Shown: positions 1 through 10,022, counted from the stretch's first letter. The stretch: DNA of 64,000 nucleotides from Anthoceros angustus (GCA_010909165.1 MU008160.1:1364001-1428000), one strand, 5' to 3'. Numbers and translations are program-made. The notes: generated by a model not told the origin, from the letters alone.

Positions 1-123
1 GCGCAGTGCGTGCACCGACACCTTGAGCTGCTCGTATCTCTGCAGCCTGTCGCCTGCCGATGCGTCGTCCTCCGTGGGCGGAAGCAGCAGACCCCTGCTC
101 TGCATTCTGAAATCCGACGGCAT
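1..123 (-). CDS. Possible 5' end of a gene running off the left edge
   Basis: On the minus strand an ATG at 123 opens a frame that stays open to the window edge (41 codons). It reads MPSDFRMQSRGLLLPPTEDD and continues with a Gln/Arg/Leu-rich stretch ending near KVSVHALR, which looks like a normal protein N-terminus. I recognise no family. A second frame from an ATG at about 163 is also open, so the start and even the coding status are uncertain. The stretch 124-457 upstream of it, which also lies 3' of the next gene, holds nothing I can name. Confidence 0.3.
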   Translation of the reverse strand, partial: MPSDFRMQSRGLLLPPTEDDASAGDRLQRYEQLKVSVHALR

Positions 124-457
124 TGTCCCTGTTTGTCCTCGATGTCTGAATTGCCCTTCACCATGATTGCCCAGATTGATACTCACGCATCTTCATGCCG
201 TTGGAGGCATTCGCAGGAAGCAAGCTTGAAGCATGGCCGTTACTTCACACTCACTCTAAGATAAAGAGTCTGTTGGCAGACAACGCTGTAACCTCCAGTT
301 CGAACCCGTCCAGGACTTGCGACTTTGATAGATACAGCTCGTCTTCTACACTGGTAGTTCTCCCCGACCCTGATACGGAGGGAAGCAGCAAGGAGGTGAA
401 CGTGGGAAGGAACAGATTGGTAACGAGGAATTGTACAGTCCTGCAGCCTGAGACATT

Positions 458-2132
458 CTAATTCAAATCTGCTTTGTAGTTTGGCTTCTCTCCTTGGCAA
501 AGATATTCATCACAAGAGTTTGCAGTGCCCCACTCCCGCCGTAGTCTCACGATATCGTTGCTGAACGTAGATCCAGCAGTCCCGATGAAGGAGGTGGCTA
601 GCGCATGAATGGTCTTGTCAAGCATGCCCATCACCTGCAACCCGGAAGCTCACTCTTTTAGGCAAGCAACGCAAGGTGGAGATGCTGAACTCGACATACA
701 AGGAGATGGATGGATGACTTATACCTCCGAACTCTTGTCCAGCCCGTGCTTCACCAGCAGAGAATCCCACTTCACACGAGAGTCGTGCTCGGGTCTGGTG
801 ATTGCAGGGATAGGTTTGCCGGCTTCCATGAGCATGGCTTTCAACAGGTCGATCTCAGACGGAGCTGCATCTGAGGAGATGAACACGACTGAAGCATTTG
901 TTGCCTGGAGTCGTCGAAGTATGCAGCCTGCAGCTTGAGGGATCGGGAAGAAGCAGTCTTCGGGGTTGGTATTGCTGCACATGGTTTTAACTCACCGTGT
1001 GTTAAGCAGTGGAAGAGACGAGAACTCTCAATTCTGCTACCATGCCCCGTGACAGATTCTGCAGGAGGGAAGAAGGAACTCACCAGAACATCAACCATCC
1101 GTGTCTCCGGAAGTGGAACGACAGGAAGTTATTTCCCAGATAAGTCTGGATAAAGCGCTGTGCAGTGAGCACGATGAGCCTGCTAGGCTGGATGATGGTC
1201 TTGCAGGCTGGACGTGCAAGAGGCCCTCCAGCCTGCTGCTGCCAGCTCTGCTCCACATCAGCGTAAAACACATCTCCAATAGCAATGACCTCATCTTCCA
1301 CACCGAACTTGGCTAGGAAATCATCCAACCCTGGGTGAGACGGTACACTGCTTCCCCCAAGTTCAGGATCACTCGGCCAAGCATCCTCCCACAAACCCCA
1401 GGTAACTCCTGCCGCCTTCAGCTTCGCCCGCTTATCCTCATCGAGATAACAATTCCGGAAATAGCAGATGAACCTGTCCACATTCACCTTCCCTCTCCCT
1501 GCTTCAAACTCATCAAACGTCAGCACCGTCCTGTTGCCTATGCAGGACTTGATATGGCCCACGTCGAGAGCACTGCTCATGTCGTACGCCCACACCTCAT
1601 ACCGCTTACTGGGCAGCACCAGACTCCGATTCAGCAGAGCCGCGAAGAACATATGCTTCTCCACGCAAATGAGCCGGTTGGAGAACTGCCCAGACACGCA
1701 CACGGCAAGCAGGAACCTCTCCTTCTCAGGCCGCCACACCACCTCCCGCCTTCCCCCCGCCTCCCCAGCCTCAACCTTGTGGCAATGTGCGCCGCCCACA
1801 ACCGGAGCCTGCCCCCCGCTCACCGAGTCAACATTCCCTAAGCTCTCCTTCAGCGTCTGTTGCATCCTCCTGTTCAATTCAAGCTGCGCCAGAATTCCAC
1901 TCCCCACCTCCTCCATCCCAGGAACGCTTCCAGTAGCCGTACGGAGCTCCAAGATCCCTTTCTCCTGCTCCTTCAGCATCGACAACACGCCCAGCTCTGC
2001 GTGCATCACCTGCCTCCCCATGCTCACCGTGCCCTCGCCTGCAGACCAGACATTGCGCTGGCTGGTGGTGGTGAGGTACAATGCCAGCAGCAGCGCGGGA
2101 AAGAGCACCATCAGGTAATACCGCTTGTCCAT
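458..2132 (-). CDS. O-fucosyltransferase-like (GT65-type) membrane protein
   Basis: Three exons: 2132-1084, 974-725 and 634-458, joined by GT-AG introns with phases that close to give 491 residues. The protein is built like a type II Golgi glycosyltransferase: a short Lys/Arg-containing N-terminus, then one membrane segment (LMVLFPALLLALYL) and a lumenal domain. Family marks are a basic motif (FHFRRHG) followed by FCNTNPEDCFFPIPQAAGC, a strand/loop FISSDA, and near the end FIGTAGSTFSNDI followed by a Cys-containing tail. These fit plant GDP-fucose O-fucosyltransferase-like proteins, which are mostly thought to modify wall polymers or secreted proteins; the acceptor cannot be told. An upstream in-frame ATG at 2189 would add 19 residues. 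The start lies only about 45-100 bp downstream of the stop of the deaminase gene on the same strand. Confidence 0.82.
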
Positions 2133-2234
2133 CCTCTTCCTTCCCGCTTGCAAATTCCTCAAATTCCTTGCCTCACAGAAAAGGGACACCTACTGAAGAA
2201 CGAAAGAAAGACGGGTGCTCGCAATCAAAGCAGC

Positions 2235-3275
2235 CTAGCCATCCAGTTGCCCCGGCACCGGCACCGGCAACGGCCAGGGCAAGGGCAAGGGCAAAGCTTC
2301 CTGGAACTTCCGGCGCAGGCGAGCCTTGAGCCCGGCGTCGGCGAAGGTGTAATCGATGGCGCTCTCCGCCAGCAGCCTGAGGTCCTCGAGAGACAGCCCG
2401 AAGCAGGAGGCGGCTAGGGCGTACTCCCGGGAGAGAGTGGTACGGAAGACGGAGGAGTCGTCGGTGCAGAGGAGCATGGGGTGCTGGACCTGCCAGAGAG
2501 CGCGGAAGTGATGATCCGCCAAGGACGCCATGCTGTTGGTGCGGAGGTTGGAGGTGAAGCAGACCTCGACGGGGATCCTGGACAGCAGCAGCGACTCCCA
2601 CTCGGAAGCTTCCAGGCAGCAGACATGACCGAGGCGGTCGGGGCGGAAGCGCAGCATGTCGCGGACCTCCGGGCCGGACCCCGGGATCTCCCCGCAATGG
2701 AGCGTGACGGGCAGCCCCTGCGCCCGAGCCCAGGCCAGCGCCGGGAGCCAGGATCCCCAGGCCCCGCGCGCCGGGTTCCCGGACAGGTCCACCCCGACCA
2801 CGGGCTTCCCTTGCGCGCGCAGCTCCTGCGCCAGCCGCACCGTCTCCATGGCCTGCGCCTCGCTCTCCCGCCGGTCGATGCTGAGCAGGAGGCGGCAGAA
2901 GCACTTGGAGTCTGCGTCCGCCATGGCCATCCCCGCCAGCACCGCCTCCGCGTACGAGCGCTTGCTCATGGCCGCGCCAGGGATGCTCTTGGGCGTGGTG
3001 CGGAGCTCCAGGTACACGACATTGTCGGCTGCGAAGTCCTGCACCACCTCGGCCGCGATGCGCTGCACCGTGTTATGATCCCGGATCACGCTGTGGATGG
3101 CGTCGAACAGTCTGAAGCAGTCCGCCAGCGTGCGCTCCGGCTTCCTCACCAGGGCCTGGACGTCATCCAGGCTCCCCGCCCTCGCCGCCAGCTCCAAAAG
3201 CGTCGCCTCGCGGATGCAACCGTTCATGTGCGCGTGCACCTCCACCTTCGGCAGCGCCCGGCACGCCGCCTCCAT
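2235..3275 (-). CDS. N6-methyl-AMP deaminase (adenosine-deaminase-like, ADAL/MAPDA)
   Basis: Intronless, 346 residues, the usual family length. The metal-binding and catalytic residues of the adenosine deaminase superfamily are all visible: HAH at residues 14 and 16, HCGE with His193 and Glu196, His217 in DRLGHVC, and the double Asp at 272-273 in LCTDDSSVF. The CTDD form with Cys, and the short N-terminus beginning almost at the first metal motif, are typical of the ADAL branch rather than true adenosine deaminase. ADAL enzymes hydrolyse N6-methyl-AMP, from turnover of m6A-containing RNA, to IMP in the cytosol. The last 20 or so residues are an odd Leu/Pro/Val repeat coded by a short purine-rich repeat near 2260-2300, probably a lineage-specific tail. 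Confidence 0.92.
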   Translation of the reverse strand: MEAACRALPKVEVHAHMNGCIREATLLELAARAGSLDDVQALVRKPERTLADCFRLFDAIHSVIRDHNTVQRIAAEVVQDFAADNVVYLELRTTPKSIPGAAMSKRSYAEAVLAGMAMADADSKCFCRLLLSIDRRESEAQAMETVRLAQELRAQGKPVVGVDLSGNPARGAWGSWLPALAWARAQGLPVTLHCGEIPGSGPEVRDMLRFRPDRLGHVCCLEASEWESLLLSRIPVEVCFTSNLRTNSMASLADHHFRALWQVQHPMLLCTDDSSVFRTTLSREYALAASCFGLSLEDLRLLAESAIDYTFADAGLKARLRRKFQEALPLPLPWPLPVPVPGQLDG

Positions 3276-3572
3276 CCCCGCCCCCTTCCGAGGAACAACT
3301 CGATCTTCACACCAAGCAGCAATCAGAAAATTCGAAGATTGTTATAACTGCAAAATTTGAAGTATCTACATCACATTACCAGAAAATGGAACGAATGGCT
3401 ATCATAATCCGCGAGCTGAAATTAGGTCGCTCGTGGCTGGAAGAAGAGGGGACTCACTAGCATTGGTGACTGCCGCCGGCCTTCCTAGACATATGTACCA
3501 TGTGACGACATCGATTGTGCCATCAGCCGTCTCCAGTTCTTCTCCACAGCTGTGAAATTCAACCTACAGACA

Positions 3573-5551
3573 CTAGTGTGCAAGAGTAGCAGCAGCATCA
3601 GGACTTTCTTGGCCCCGGGCACTGAGCTCGTCGTAGAACATCTTCACCTTGGGATCGACCTGGATCTTCCTCCTGTCCAGACCTCGGAGTCGCAACCCCT
3701 CGAGGCTTTTCACTCTGGAGAGGGCAACGTACACCATGCCCACACCGAATGACCTTGACAGATCTGTCTCCACCTTGTCCAGAGTCATGCCTTGGCACTT
3801 GTGGACGCTGAGAGCCCATGCCAGGGACAGAGGGACTTGCGTCCTCCTGGCTAGCTCGTAATCTCCTTCCGTGATGCTCCAGGGCTCTGGTCCCATCACT
3901 CTGGGTGTGGGATCACCTGCAAACTCCACCACCGGCCACATGCCGCAGGGGCTATGGAACTTCACGAATGGAGCTGCCGAGGGGTTATCTGTAGGGCAGA
4001 AGCCGACCACCACCCCTCTGGCTCCGTTCACCAGGCCCACCCCCGTCTCCAGGTTCTTCAGTAGCATCACTTGTGCCCCGACGCAGAGCCGGATCGTCTG
4101 ACTCACGCCCAGCTTCTCCACCATGTCCTCTGCTCGCTTGTTTCTGACGAAAATCTCATCCTTCGCAGGAAAGGCATATTTCTGCCCTTGCAGTGACTCC
4201 AGATTCACTTCGTTCTCCTGGCCCACCTGATTCTTGTGCGGGTACAGCTTAGTGTAGCCAACTCTGGCTCCATCCACCATTTTTTGACTATCTGTACAAC
4301 TGAGAAGCCGTTGATAGGTTCTGTCAGAACAAGATCCTCTGCGTATTTCGTTCAGCATGGACACGAAGTCCTGGTCTGCCTGCCTGAAGACCTGCGTGAG
4401 TTCAATCTGCAGGTCGAAGCACTGCCTCCAAGTGGCTGCCTCGAAAGCAAACCCTTTCCGCTCGATAGGCGGGAGCTGGAAGAAATCTCCAGTGACCACA
4501 AGCTGTATGCCCCCGAAAGGACGGCTACTCTTCTTCACAGCTCTGCCGATGTACTCCAGTTTATCAAAGAACTGGCCGTCTATCATACTTATCTCGTCAA
4601 CAACAAGCGCGCGAGCCCTGGCCCATCGTGACCTGGCCTCGTGCTTCCTCCTGTCATTCAGCTCACTCGCAAGTGCCTCCTTGCTCTTCTCCCCGGGCAT
4701 CACTCCAGCAAACGAATGCAGCGTAGTTCCTCTCAAAGCACACGCCGCCAGGCCAGTGGACGCCGTCACAAACACCGTGTCCGGACCATGCATCATTTTC
4801 AAAATCCGTATAGCAAAATCCAGCAAGAAACTCTTCCCAGTCCCCGCAGATCCCGTCACAAAAACAGACTTCCCCTCTTGGATTGCCCTAAGCACCTGCA
4901 TCTGCTGCTTCGACGGCGCAGCCTCCAACTTCTTCACAACTTCTTCCCTCCCGCTCTGAGCTAATCCCGCCACAGCTCCAGGTTGCACGCCTACTCCCTC
5001 CACTTTCATCCTCTTCCCGGGCCCGGCCTCCGCAGCATCACCAGAATCAAACCTTCCAAAGCTCTGGCCAGGCACAGGCCGCCTCCTTACCGACCTCCAG
5101 CCATCCCCGCTCTCAACCACGCAACTCCGGTCCTCCGAAAACCTAGCTTCAGGCACGGCGTCCAGGCAGATCGGATTCCCTTCACAACCTCCTCTAGACT
5201 GCATCCCTCCGGCCTCCCTCCCGCTCAGATCTTGTTGCAAACAAAATGCTGCAAATTCACATCCAAAACACGCAAATGTCAGCACCGCATTTCCCTCAAT
5301 CCCGTACGTCATGGACGCCTCCAACCACAGCCACCTTGAGCAGAAGTCGGTTCCGCCAGCGGAAGCACACGAGCCGTGCGCTGCTGGATCTGCAGGCGCC
5401 GCGAAAGGGCCATCTCCCTGTGCCTGGCCATACGCTGCATCTGCTCCTTGGTGATGGACTTTTCCGCCGCTCGGGGCCCTGGAGCGTCATCGTCGCTGTC
5501 CTCCAGAACCACCACCTGCGGCATTGTGCGTGCCGCTGCCATCAAGCCCAC
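3573..5551 (-). CDS. PIF1-like 5'-3' DNA helicase
   Basis: Two exons, 5551-5335 and 5248-3573, with an 86-bp GT-AG intron; joined length 630 residues. Superfamily 1B helicase motifs appear in order: Walker A GSAGTGKS, a TASTGLAA motif Ia, the Walker B DEISM, GDFFQLPP, and a C-terminal VHKCQGMTLDKV followed by VYVALSRV. This is the PIF1 set. PIF1 helicases unwind G-quadruplexes and stalled forks and act on telomeres and organelle DNA. The exon-1 part is acidic (LEDSDDDAPG) and then basic and helical, with no clear transit peptide. ATGs at 5551, 5542 and 5521 are all in frame. There are no breaks and the gene is gene-like in base use, so I take it as a cellular PIF1 and not the helicase of a Helitron. 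Confidence 0.9.
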
Positions 5552-5898
5552 TCCGCTCCGCTTCGCTCCGCACCAGGCCCCGTCTTCAGTCGATCAGCTC
5601 TATCGACCCCCGGGAAGTGCTGCTCCCGGGCCACCAAGCGATCCACACAAGCTCAAACTCGGAGAGGCGGGAAACAGGCCCCCACAGTTTCGGCCTTCTA
5701 GCTACTGTATGCAATTTCATACAGACCTTCGCACTTCATCACAAGTAAAAGCAAATGAAATTTCAAGTTCATTTTCATTATCTCATCCACAACCTTTGAG
5801 TCTTTCTAGTGAATGTGGAGACTTTATAAAAAGAACGAGATGGGAAATCCCATCTACCCCAAGATAAAAGGAGACAACCCACAACCACCCAGGCCAGG
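5552..5898. other. Intergenic stretch upstream of the PIF1-like gene
   Basis: About 350 bp between the helicase start and the retroelement remnant. It must hold the promoter of the helicase. I see no clear TATA box, RNA gene or repeat. Confidence 0.4.
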
Positions 5899-7840
5899 GG
5901 GCACACCTCCGTACTAATCTACCTCCAACCGCCCCCAAGATGTCGTCTTCCGAGATAGGGAAGGGCCTACTTACCACTGATGTCGCCGATGCCGCGTCTC
6001 CACCACTCGTGATCGTTCTAAAGATCGCAATGGCTAAATTTGCAGGGCGATAGAAACCCGTTACTTGAAATATGCCATGATACTGGAAAGGGGGAGGCCA
6101 ACCTCGCCCCTGTTGTTGTGATAGGCCCTTGCACACTCCTTGATGAAACGAGAGAAAACCTTACCCAAGGCCCCATGGGTTTCAATGGCAAGGGGGATGA
6201 AAATGAGATCTTGCTGCATGGGCCTGTACTTGCGCTCCCTTCCGCCCCCCAACCTGGAGGGTTGATGATGACATGGTCACTAACAAATCTCTCGTTCGGT
6301 CGGTGACAACTACGTCCCCAACCGAGACCTCGTCCCTCCGCATTAAGAAAAGGTCAACTCTGATACAAACGCCATTGAGTAGAGTATACTGCCACTCCTT
6401 GAAAGGGAAGAAACCACTCTCCTTGGCCATCAAGAGACGTCTCGGACGGCATCGTGTGTAGCAATACGCTGTCCACCCATTGGGCAACGCGCTCTGTGGG
6501 CCCCAGGGTCGTCGATGGAGGCCCCACGGCAGCAGGCCGGAAGAGAAGAGGCTAGTGGTTGGACCAGATCCGGCCGAAACCTCATCGCCGTAGAAAAAGA
6601 ATATGATGCGATTTGGAATGCCTAGATGCAAGGGCGGGCCAGAAGCTAAGAACTTGCACCCTTCCCTGAGCAAGAGCGAAGAGAGCTCTAGTAGGACGAG
6701 GAATAGATGAATCCAGAAGAACACCCTGCAGCATCTCCCCATAATGCTTCTCCTACAAACCCCGAAGCCCGTCTACGAGAAATGAGGAGACATAGCCTCC
6801 CTAGCTAGAGGGGCTAAGAGCTCCCTAGTCGACCTTAGGGACACTGGAGGGGGAAGCAGCCCTCTCAATTCCTACGACGAAATTCCCCAAGATGCTGCTA
6901 TCTCGGATAAGGAAGCGAGAGGCCAAAATCGGGGCCGAGAGGGCCCAGCTTCCTAGAAAAGGCGCTGGTGCCGAGGCCTCCATGGCCCAAAGACCTGCGC
7001 CACCAAAAGCAATAGCGAGGGATGCATGTCGCCGCGCCAGGTTTCCGGCCGCACATTCGAAGGAACCTGGGCCGATAGTGTCTCCCATAGACTGCATAAC
7101 CAGCTTGTCGAAATCTCCGATGTGGGCTTCTCCGTAGCCCAAAGCTTGCTGGCCCCCAACACCCGTGAAATCCTTTGGGGGGTCACCTCCTGCACCATAG
7201 TTGTAGCTAGGATAAAGAGCTCTGAAAAATCATAAGAAGGATCCTCAAGAGAGAAGTAGTCACGGAGGTGATCATAGACAGTTCTAGAAAGACCCCCAGA
7301 AGAGAGCCGCAGGGCGATAGTTAGAGCGCGACCAAAAACCACCCTGTTTCGATGGAAGGGCTCCTCAGCCACAAACTCCAAGATATCCGATAGGATGGGG
7401 AACATTTGGAGCTGGGTGAAGGGCCCGAAGAGAAGCAATAGTCTCCTCAGACGCCGGAGCCACGGCTCAAAACTCAGTACCCCTAGCATACCGCCACGCG
7501 ACCAAGCGGAAGCACCTTTGAGACGCTACCAGGGGTCTTGACAAACCTGATCAAGTTTAGCCGACTCCAACCTCGATCGAGCAGTACAACCACCTTCTTC
7601 ATGAAGAGCTTGCCAGTCCCCGGCCCGGAAACGGCGGAGCCGGGAGGCAACCTCCATGTGGCCTAAATTCCCACCTCTAGAGCGACGGAGACACCACCTG
7701 GGGAAGAAAAGGAGCAAAGTCCACGTAGACCAAAGTCTTGCTCCGGGTGGACCACATTTACAAGTCTTGACAAGTGGGCCGTTAGGCACCCCATTTTGAC
7801 ACACATCCATTTAGAACCTCCGTGTCTCTTTCACTTGTCA
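5899..7840 (-). mobile_element. Decayed reverse-transcriptase-type retroelement remnant (C-terminal part)
   Basis: Minus-strand frames broken by shifts carry pieces, in order from 7810 down to 5900, that resemble the region after the RT core of a plant retroelement: RLRRFRAGDWQALHEEGG, then a helical segment, then an RT-thumb-like GGAGLWAMEASAPAPFLGSW, then a nuclease-like part with VSVGDVVVTDRTRDLLV, then FIPLAIETHGALGKVFSRF and a terminal FYRPANLAIAIFRTI. I recognise this pattern from uncharacterised plant and algal RT-containing ORFs; the exact element class is inference. The RT catalytic core is not visible here, so this is a 5'-truncated or partly lost copy. No single intact frame covers it. 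Confidence 0.5.
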
Positions 7841-7969
7841 CTCCTCACAAGAGGACTTCTTGGTACATGATCTTAAGTACATACTATGGCTCCTCTACTT
7901 TGGTATGGAGCAATGCCTGCGGACTTCGATAAATTTCTCATGTCGTATGCCAAGTCCTACCACGCCCGC

Positions 7970-8048
7970 AAGCATGGCGCGGGGTTGTCCCTTTCTTATT
8001 TTATAACTTAGTTATGAAATAAGAAAGGGACAACCCCGCGCCATGCTT
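7970..8048. repeat. Near-perfect 79-bp palindrome (hairpin)
   Basis: The left arm 7970-8007 and right arm 8011-8048 are complementary over 38 positions with a single G:T wobble (8002/8016), leaving a 3-nt loop (TTA). The outer 25 bp of each arm are GC-rich (AAGCATGGCGCGGGGTTGTC), the inner part AT-rich. It sits in non-coding DNA just beyond the retroelement remnant. It could be a tiny foldback element or MITE, a small-RNA precursor, or a recent inverted duplication. No obvious target-site duplication is seen at its ends. Confidence 0.85.
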
Positions 8049-8560
8049 AGGGTAAGTCTTACATCAGTCAGTGAGTCTCCATTGCCCTTCAAAGGGCCCT
8101 CTCGACGGCAATCCTTCATAAGGCAACGACGGCATGTGACACTTCTTCCTCTTCCTCCGTAGTTTGCGGGCCATTTTGTTCTTCCTGCATATGATGTTGT
8201 AGGAGCAATAGATAACTTTAGGTAAGGAGCTTAATTGCTCCTTTTCACCTTGACCTCGGGGTCCACCTTTGTTGTCCTCTGTTGGATGGATTTTTCCCCA
8301 TCGTTTTTGCCCTCAATAAAACGTACATTCTTTTGGTATGACTTTTACGATCTCTCTCAAACTGTCGAATGTAGAAGTACTTAGGGAGAGTCCTTGTATG
8401 ATTTGTCCCTTCAAGCCTCATAGTTGTAGAAGCTTCTAGTACTAAGTTGCAAGACTATCACAACAAAGTTTCAATTCTAAGTTAACTCCAATATTATACT
8501 CTAAGTCTAAAATGACACTAGTTGTACTAACTTATAGTTGGTGTTCTAATTTGGAAGACC
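8049..8560. other. Non-coding DNA, no recognisable feature
   Basis: AT-rich sequence with no open frame and no clear repeat. I see nothing functional in it. Confidence 0.4.
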
Positions 8561-8765
8561 ATTAGGATATCAAGGTCTGAGGTTGGTAATTAATGGATAT
8601 ATTAATATTAGGTAGCTAGAGATTACTGACCCATAGGACATTATGGTTTTTGAGATTTGAGGTTGGTGATATGTATTAATATTAGGTAGTCGGTTATCAG
8701 GGCATCAAGATCTAAGGTTGGTAATTAAGAAATGCATTAACATTAGATAGCCTGAGATTGCTGTT
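8560..8765. repeat. Diverged tandem repeat, about 65-75 bp units
   Basis: Three degenerate copies of a unit built around AGGTTGGTAATTAA and ATTAATATTAGGTAG. They are separated by variable sequence that includes ATCAAGGTCTGAGG-like words. First of several unrelated tandem arrays lying side by side in this island. Confidence 0.6.
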
Positions 8766-8814
8766 GTTAAAGAGAACCTCTACACTAAAAAACGATTATC
8801 GAGTTGAGACTGTT

Positions 8815-9080
8815 GATTCATATGCCCGCTATTACCAACTACATAGGCTAAATGATTAGACTTTCTCATACTAATAGGGGAATGGGAATCCATATGCCTG
8901 CTATCTCCAATTAGGCTAAAAGATTAGACTTTCTCATGCTAATAGAGGAATGGGAATCCATGCTTCCATATGACCACTATCCCCAACTAGACTAAATGCT
9001 TGGACTTTCTCATGCTATGGGTATAAAAAATAATTTCTTCATATGCCTGCTATCCCCAATTATGCTAAATGCTCAATTGT
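8815..9080. repeat. Tandem repeat, about 75-80 bp units, four copies
   Basis: Copies share TTCATATGCCTGCTATCCCC, AACTAGGCTAAATG and GACTTTCTCATGCTAATAG. Divergence between copies is moderate, so the array is not very recent. Confidence 0.75.
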
Positions 9081-9126
9081 CCAAATGATTTAGGCCAAAT
9101 GGACACACATTTATAAGAAGGCCGAT

Positions 9127-9290
9127 GTTAAGCATCTTGGGTCTCAGATCGATACTTAGATGGGGTGCCTAGAGGGTGTGGATGCCCTTGGCGCAAGTAG
9201 CTTAGGCATCCTTAGATGAGGTGCCTATAGGGAATGGATGCCATTATGGTACAAGTAATTTGTACCAAGTCCTAAGACATATTATTTTTA
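9127..9290 (+). repeat. 5S-rRNA-like element, copy 1
   Basis: The stretch contains GTTAAGCATCTTGGG, then ATACTTAGATGGGGTGCCT and GGATGCCCTT. This follows, in order and spacing, the internal-promoter half of plant 5S rRNA (box A around AGTTAAGCGTGCTTGGGC, then GTACTAGGATGGGTGACC for the intermediate element and box C). A second degenerate half copy follows (TTAGATGAGGTGCCTATAGG). It is too diverged to be a 5S gene. Such sequences are known in Cassandra-type TRIM retrotransposons and in 5S-derived SINEs. Confidence 0.6.
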
Positions 9291-9329
9291 CTAAGGATAA
9301 TATATTTAAAAAAAGCGTACCATTTTCTT

Positions 9330-9495
9330 ATAAGGAGTATATACTATATATTCAAAAGTTTGCAGGATAGTAAAAGAGTGTATGCTATATATTTAAAAGT
9401 TCATAGAATAGTAAAAGAGTGTATACTATATGTTTAAAAGTTCGAGAACGCTAAAAGAGTGTATATTGTATATATAAAAGTTTGGAGAAGAGTAA
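9330..9495. repeat. AT-rich tandem repeat, about 45 bp, four copies
   Basis: Units contain AAAAGAGTGTATACTATATA followed by TTTAAAAGTTC. Third unrelated array in the island. Confidence 0.7.
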
Positions 9496-9535
9496 AACAT
9501 GCCCACAATACAAAAGTATACGTCGACCTCGGGGA

Positions 9536-9598
9536 CGTGGTTAGCAGGATTCCAACATGCACGGGCGAACCCACATGATTTCTAGTCATGCCCGATAC
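9536..9598 (-). pseudogene. Truncated tRNA-Ser(AGA) pseudogene
   Basis: Read on the minus strand, 63 bases match the tRNA-Ser at 52233 from the end of the D arm through the anticodon arm (ATGACTAGAAATCAT), the long variable arm (GTGGGTTCGCCCG), the T arm and the 3' end. The T-loop core is changed from GGTTCGAAT to TGTTGGAAT and the 5' acceptor half is missing, so it cannot make a functional tRNA. It may be a dead gene or a tRNA-derived SINE head. Confidence 0.8.
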
Positions 9599-9752
9599 AA
9601 CAAACAAAAAATTTATTTCAATTTCTAATTATGTCCGATACAACAAACAAAAAGTTTATTTTAATTTCTAATCATGCATGATACAACAAATAAACAATCT
9701 ATTTTAATTTTTAATCATGCCCAATACAATAAAAAATATATATTTTAAGTCC
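9580..9752. repeat. Tandem repeat seeded from the tRNA-Ser pseudogene, about 56 bp, four copies
   Basis: Each unit starts with a TCTAATCATGCCCGATACAA-like word, which is the antisense anticodon/D-arm piece of the adjoining tRNA pseudogene, followed by CAAACAAAAAATTTATTT. The array therefore grew out from the broken edge of the tRNA copy. Confidence 0.75.
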
Positions 9753-9789
9753 ACTAATAACAGACATGGGACTCAGTACTCCAGCAACT

Positions 9790-9872
9790 TGCTCCATGGA
9801 GTAAAATAGGTTAGGTACCCCATCCAAGTCTTGTTTTAGTGTAGAGCGCTTAACTACAACGTTCTTAAAGTA
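9790..9872 (-). repeat. 5S-rRNA-like element, copy 2 (inverted)
   Basis: On the minus strand: AGAACGTTGTAGTTAAGCG, then GACTTGGATGGGGTACCT. This resembles 5S rRNA AGAACTCCGAAGTTAAGCG and GTACTTGGATGGGTGACC even more closely than copy 1. Together with copy 1 on the plus strand it brackets the tRNA-Ser pseudogene, in opposite orientation. Confidence 0.6.
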
Positions 9873-10022
9873 TGAAGCGGACTACAAAAGAACAATAATT
9901 GTATCATTTTGCCGACAGGTCTAATTTGGAATCCTGGATGACTGTGAGCAGTTTGGCCAACAGCAACTGTCGCACGAGCTCTCGAATGAAGCTCTATGGC
10001 CAGCTAGCTTGCCCGTATCAGG

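Noticed and set aside
1468-2118. Long plus-strand frame (216 codons)
   Set aside because: It lies antisense to the O-fucosyltransferase-like gene, is Ser/Pro-rich and low in structure, and has no family match.
2173-2904. Second minus-strand frame of 243 codons overlapping the deaminase
   Set aside because: Shifted frame of the same strand, Arg/Ala/Gly-rich, no motifs; the true frame has all catalytic residues.
2481-3347. Plus-strand frame of 288 codons
   Set aside because: Antisense shadow of the GC-rich adenosine-deaminase-like gene; composition is typical of reverse frames.
3573-5551. Helitron Rep-helicase
   Set aside because: No Rep (HUH) domain upstream and no Helitron ends seen; the intact two-exon gene with an acidic N-terminus fits a cellular PIF1.
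9536-9598. Functional tRNA gene
   Set aside because: The 5' acceptor half is missing and the T-loop consensus is broken.
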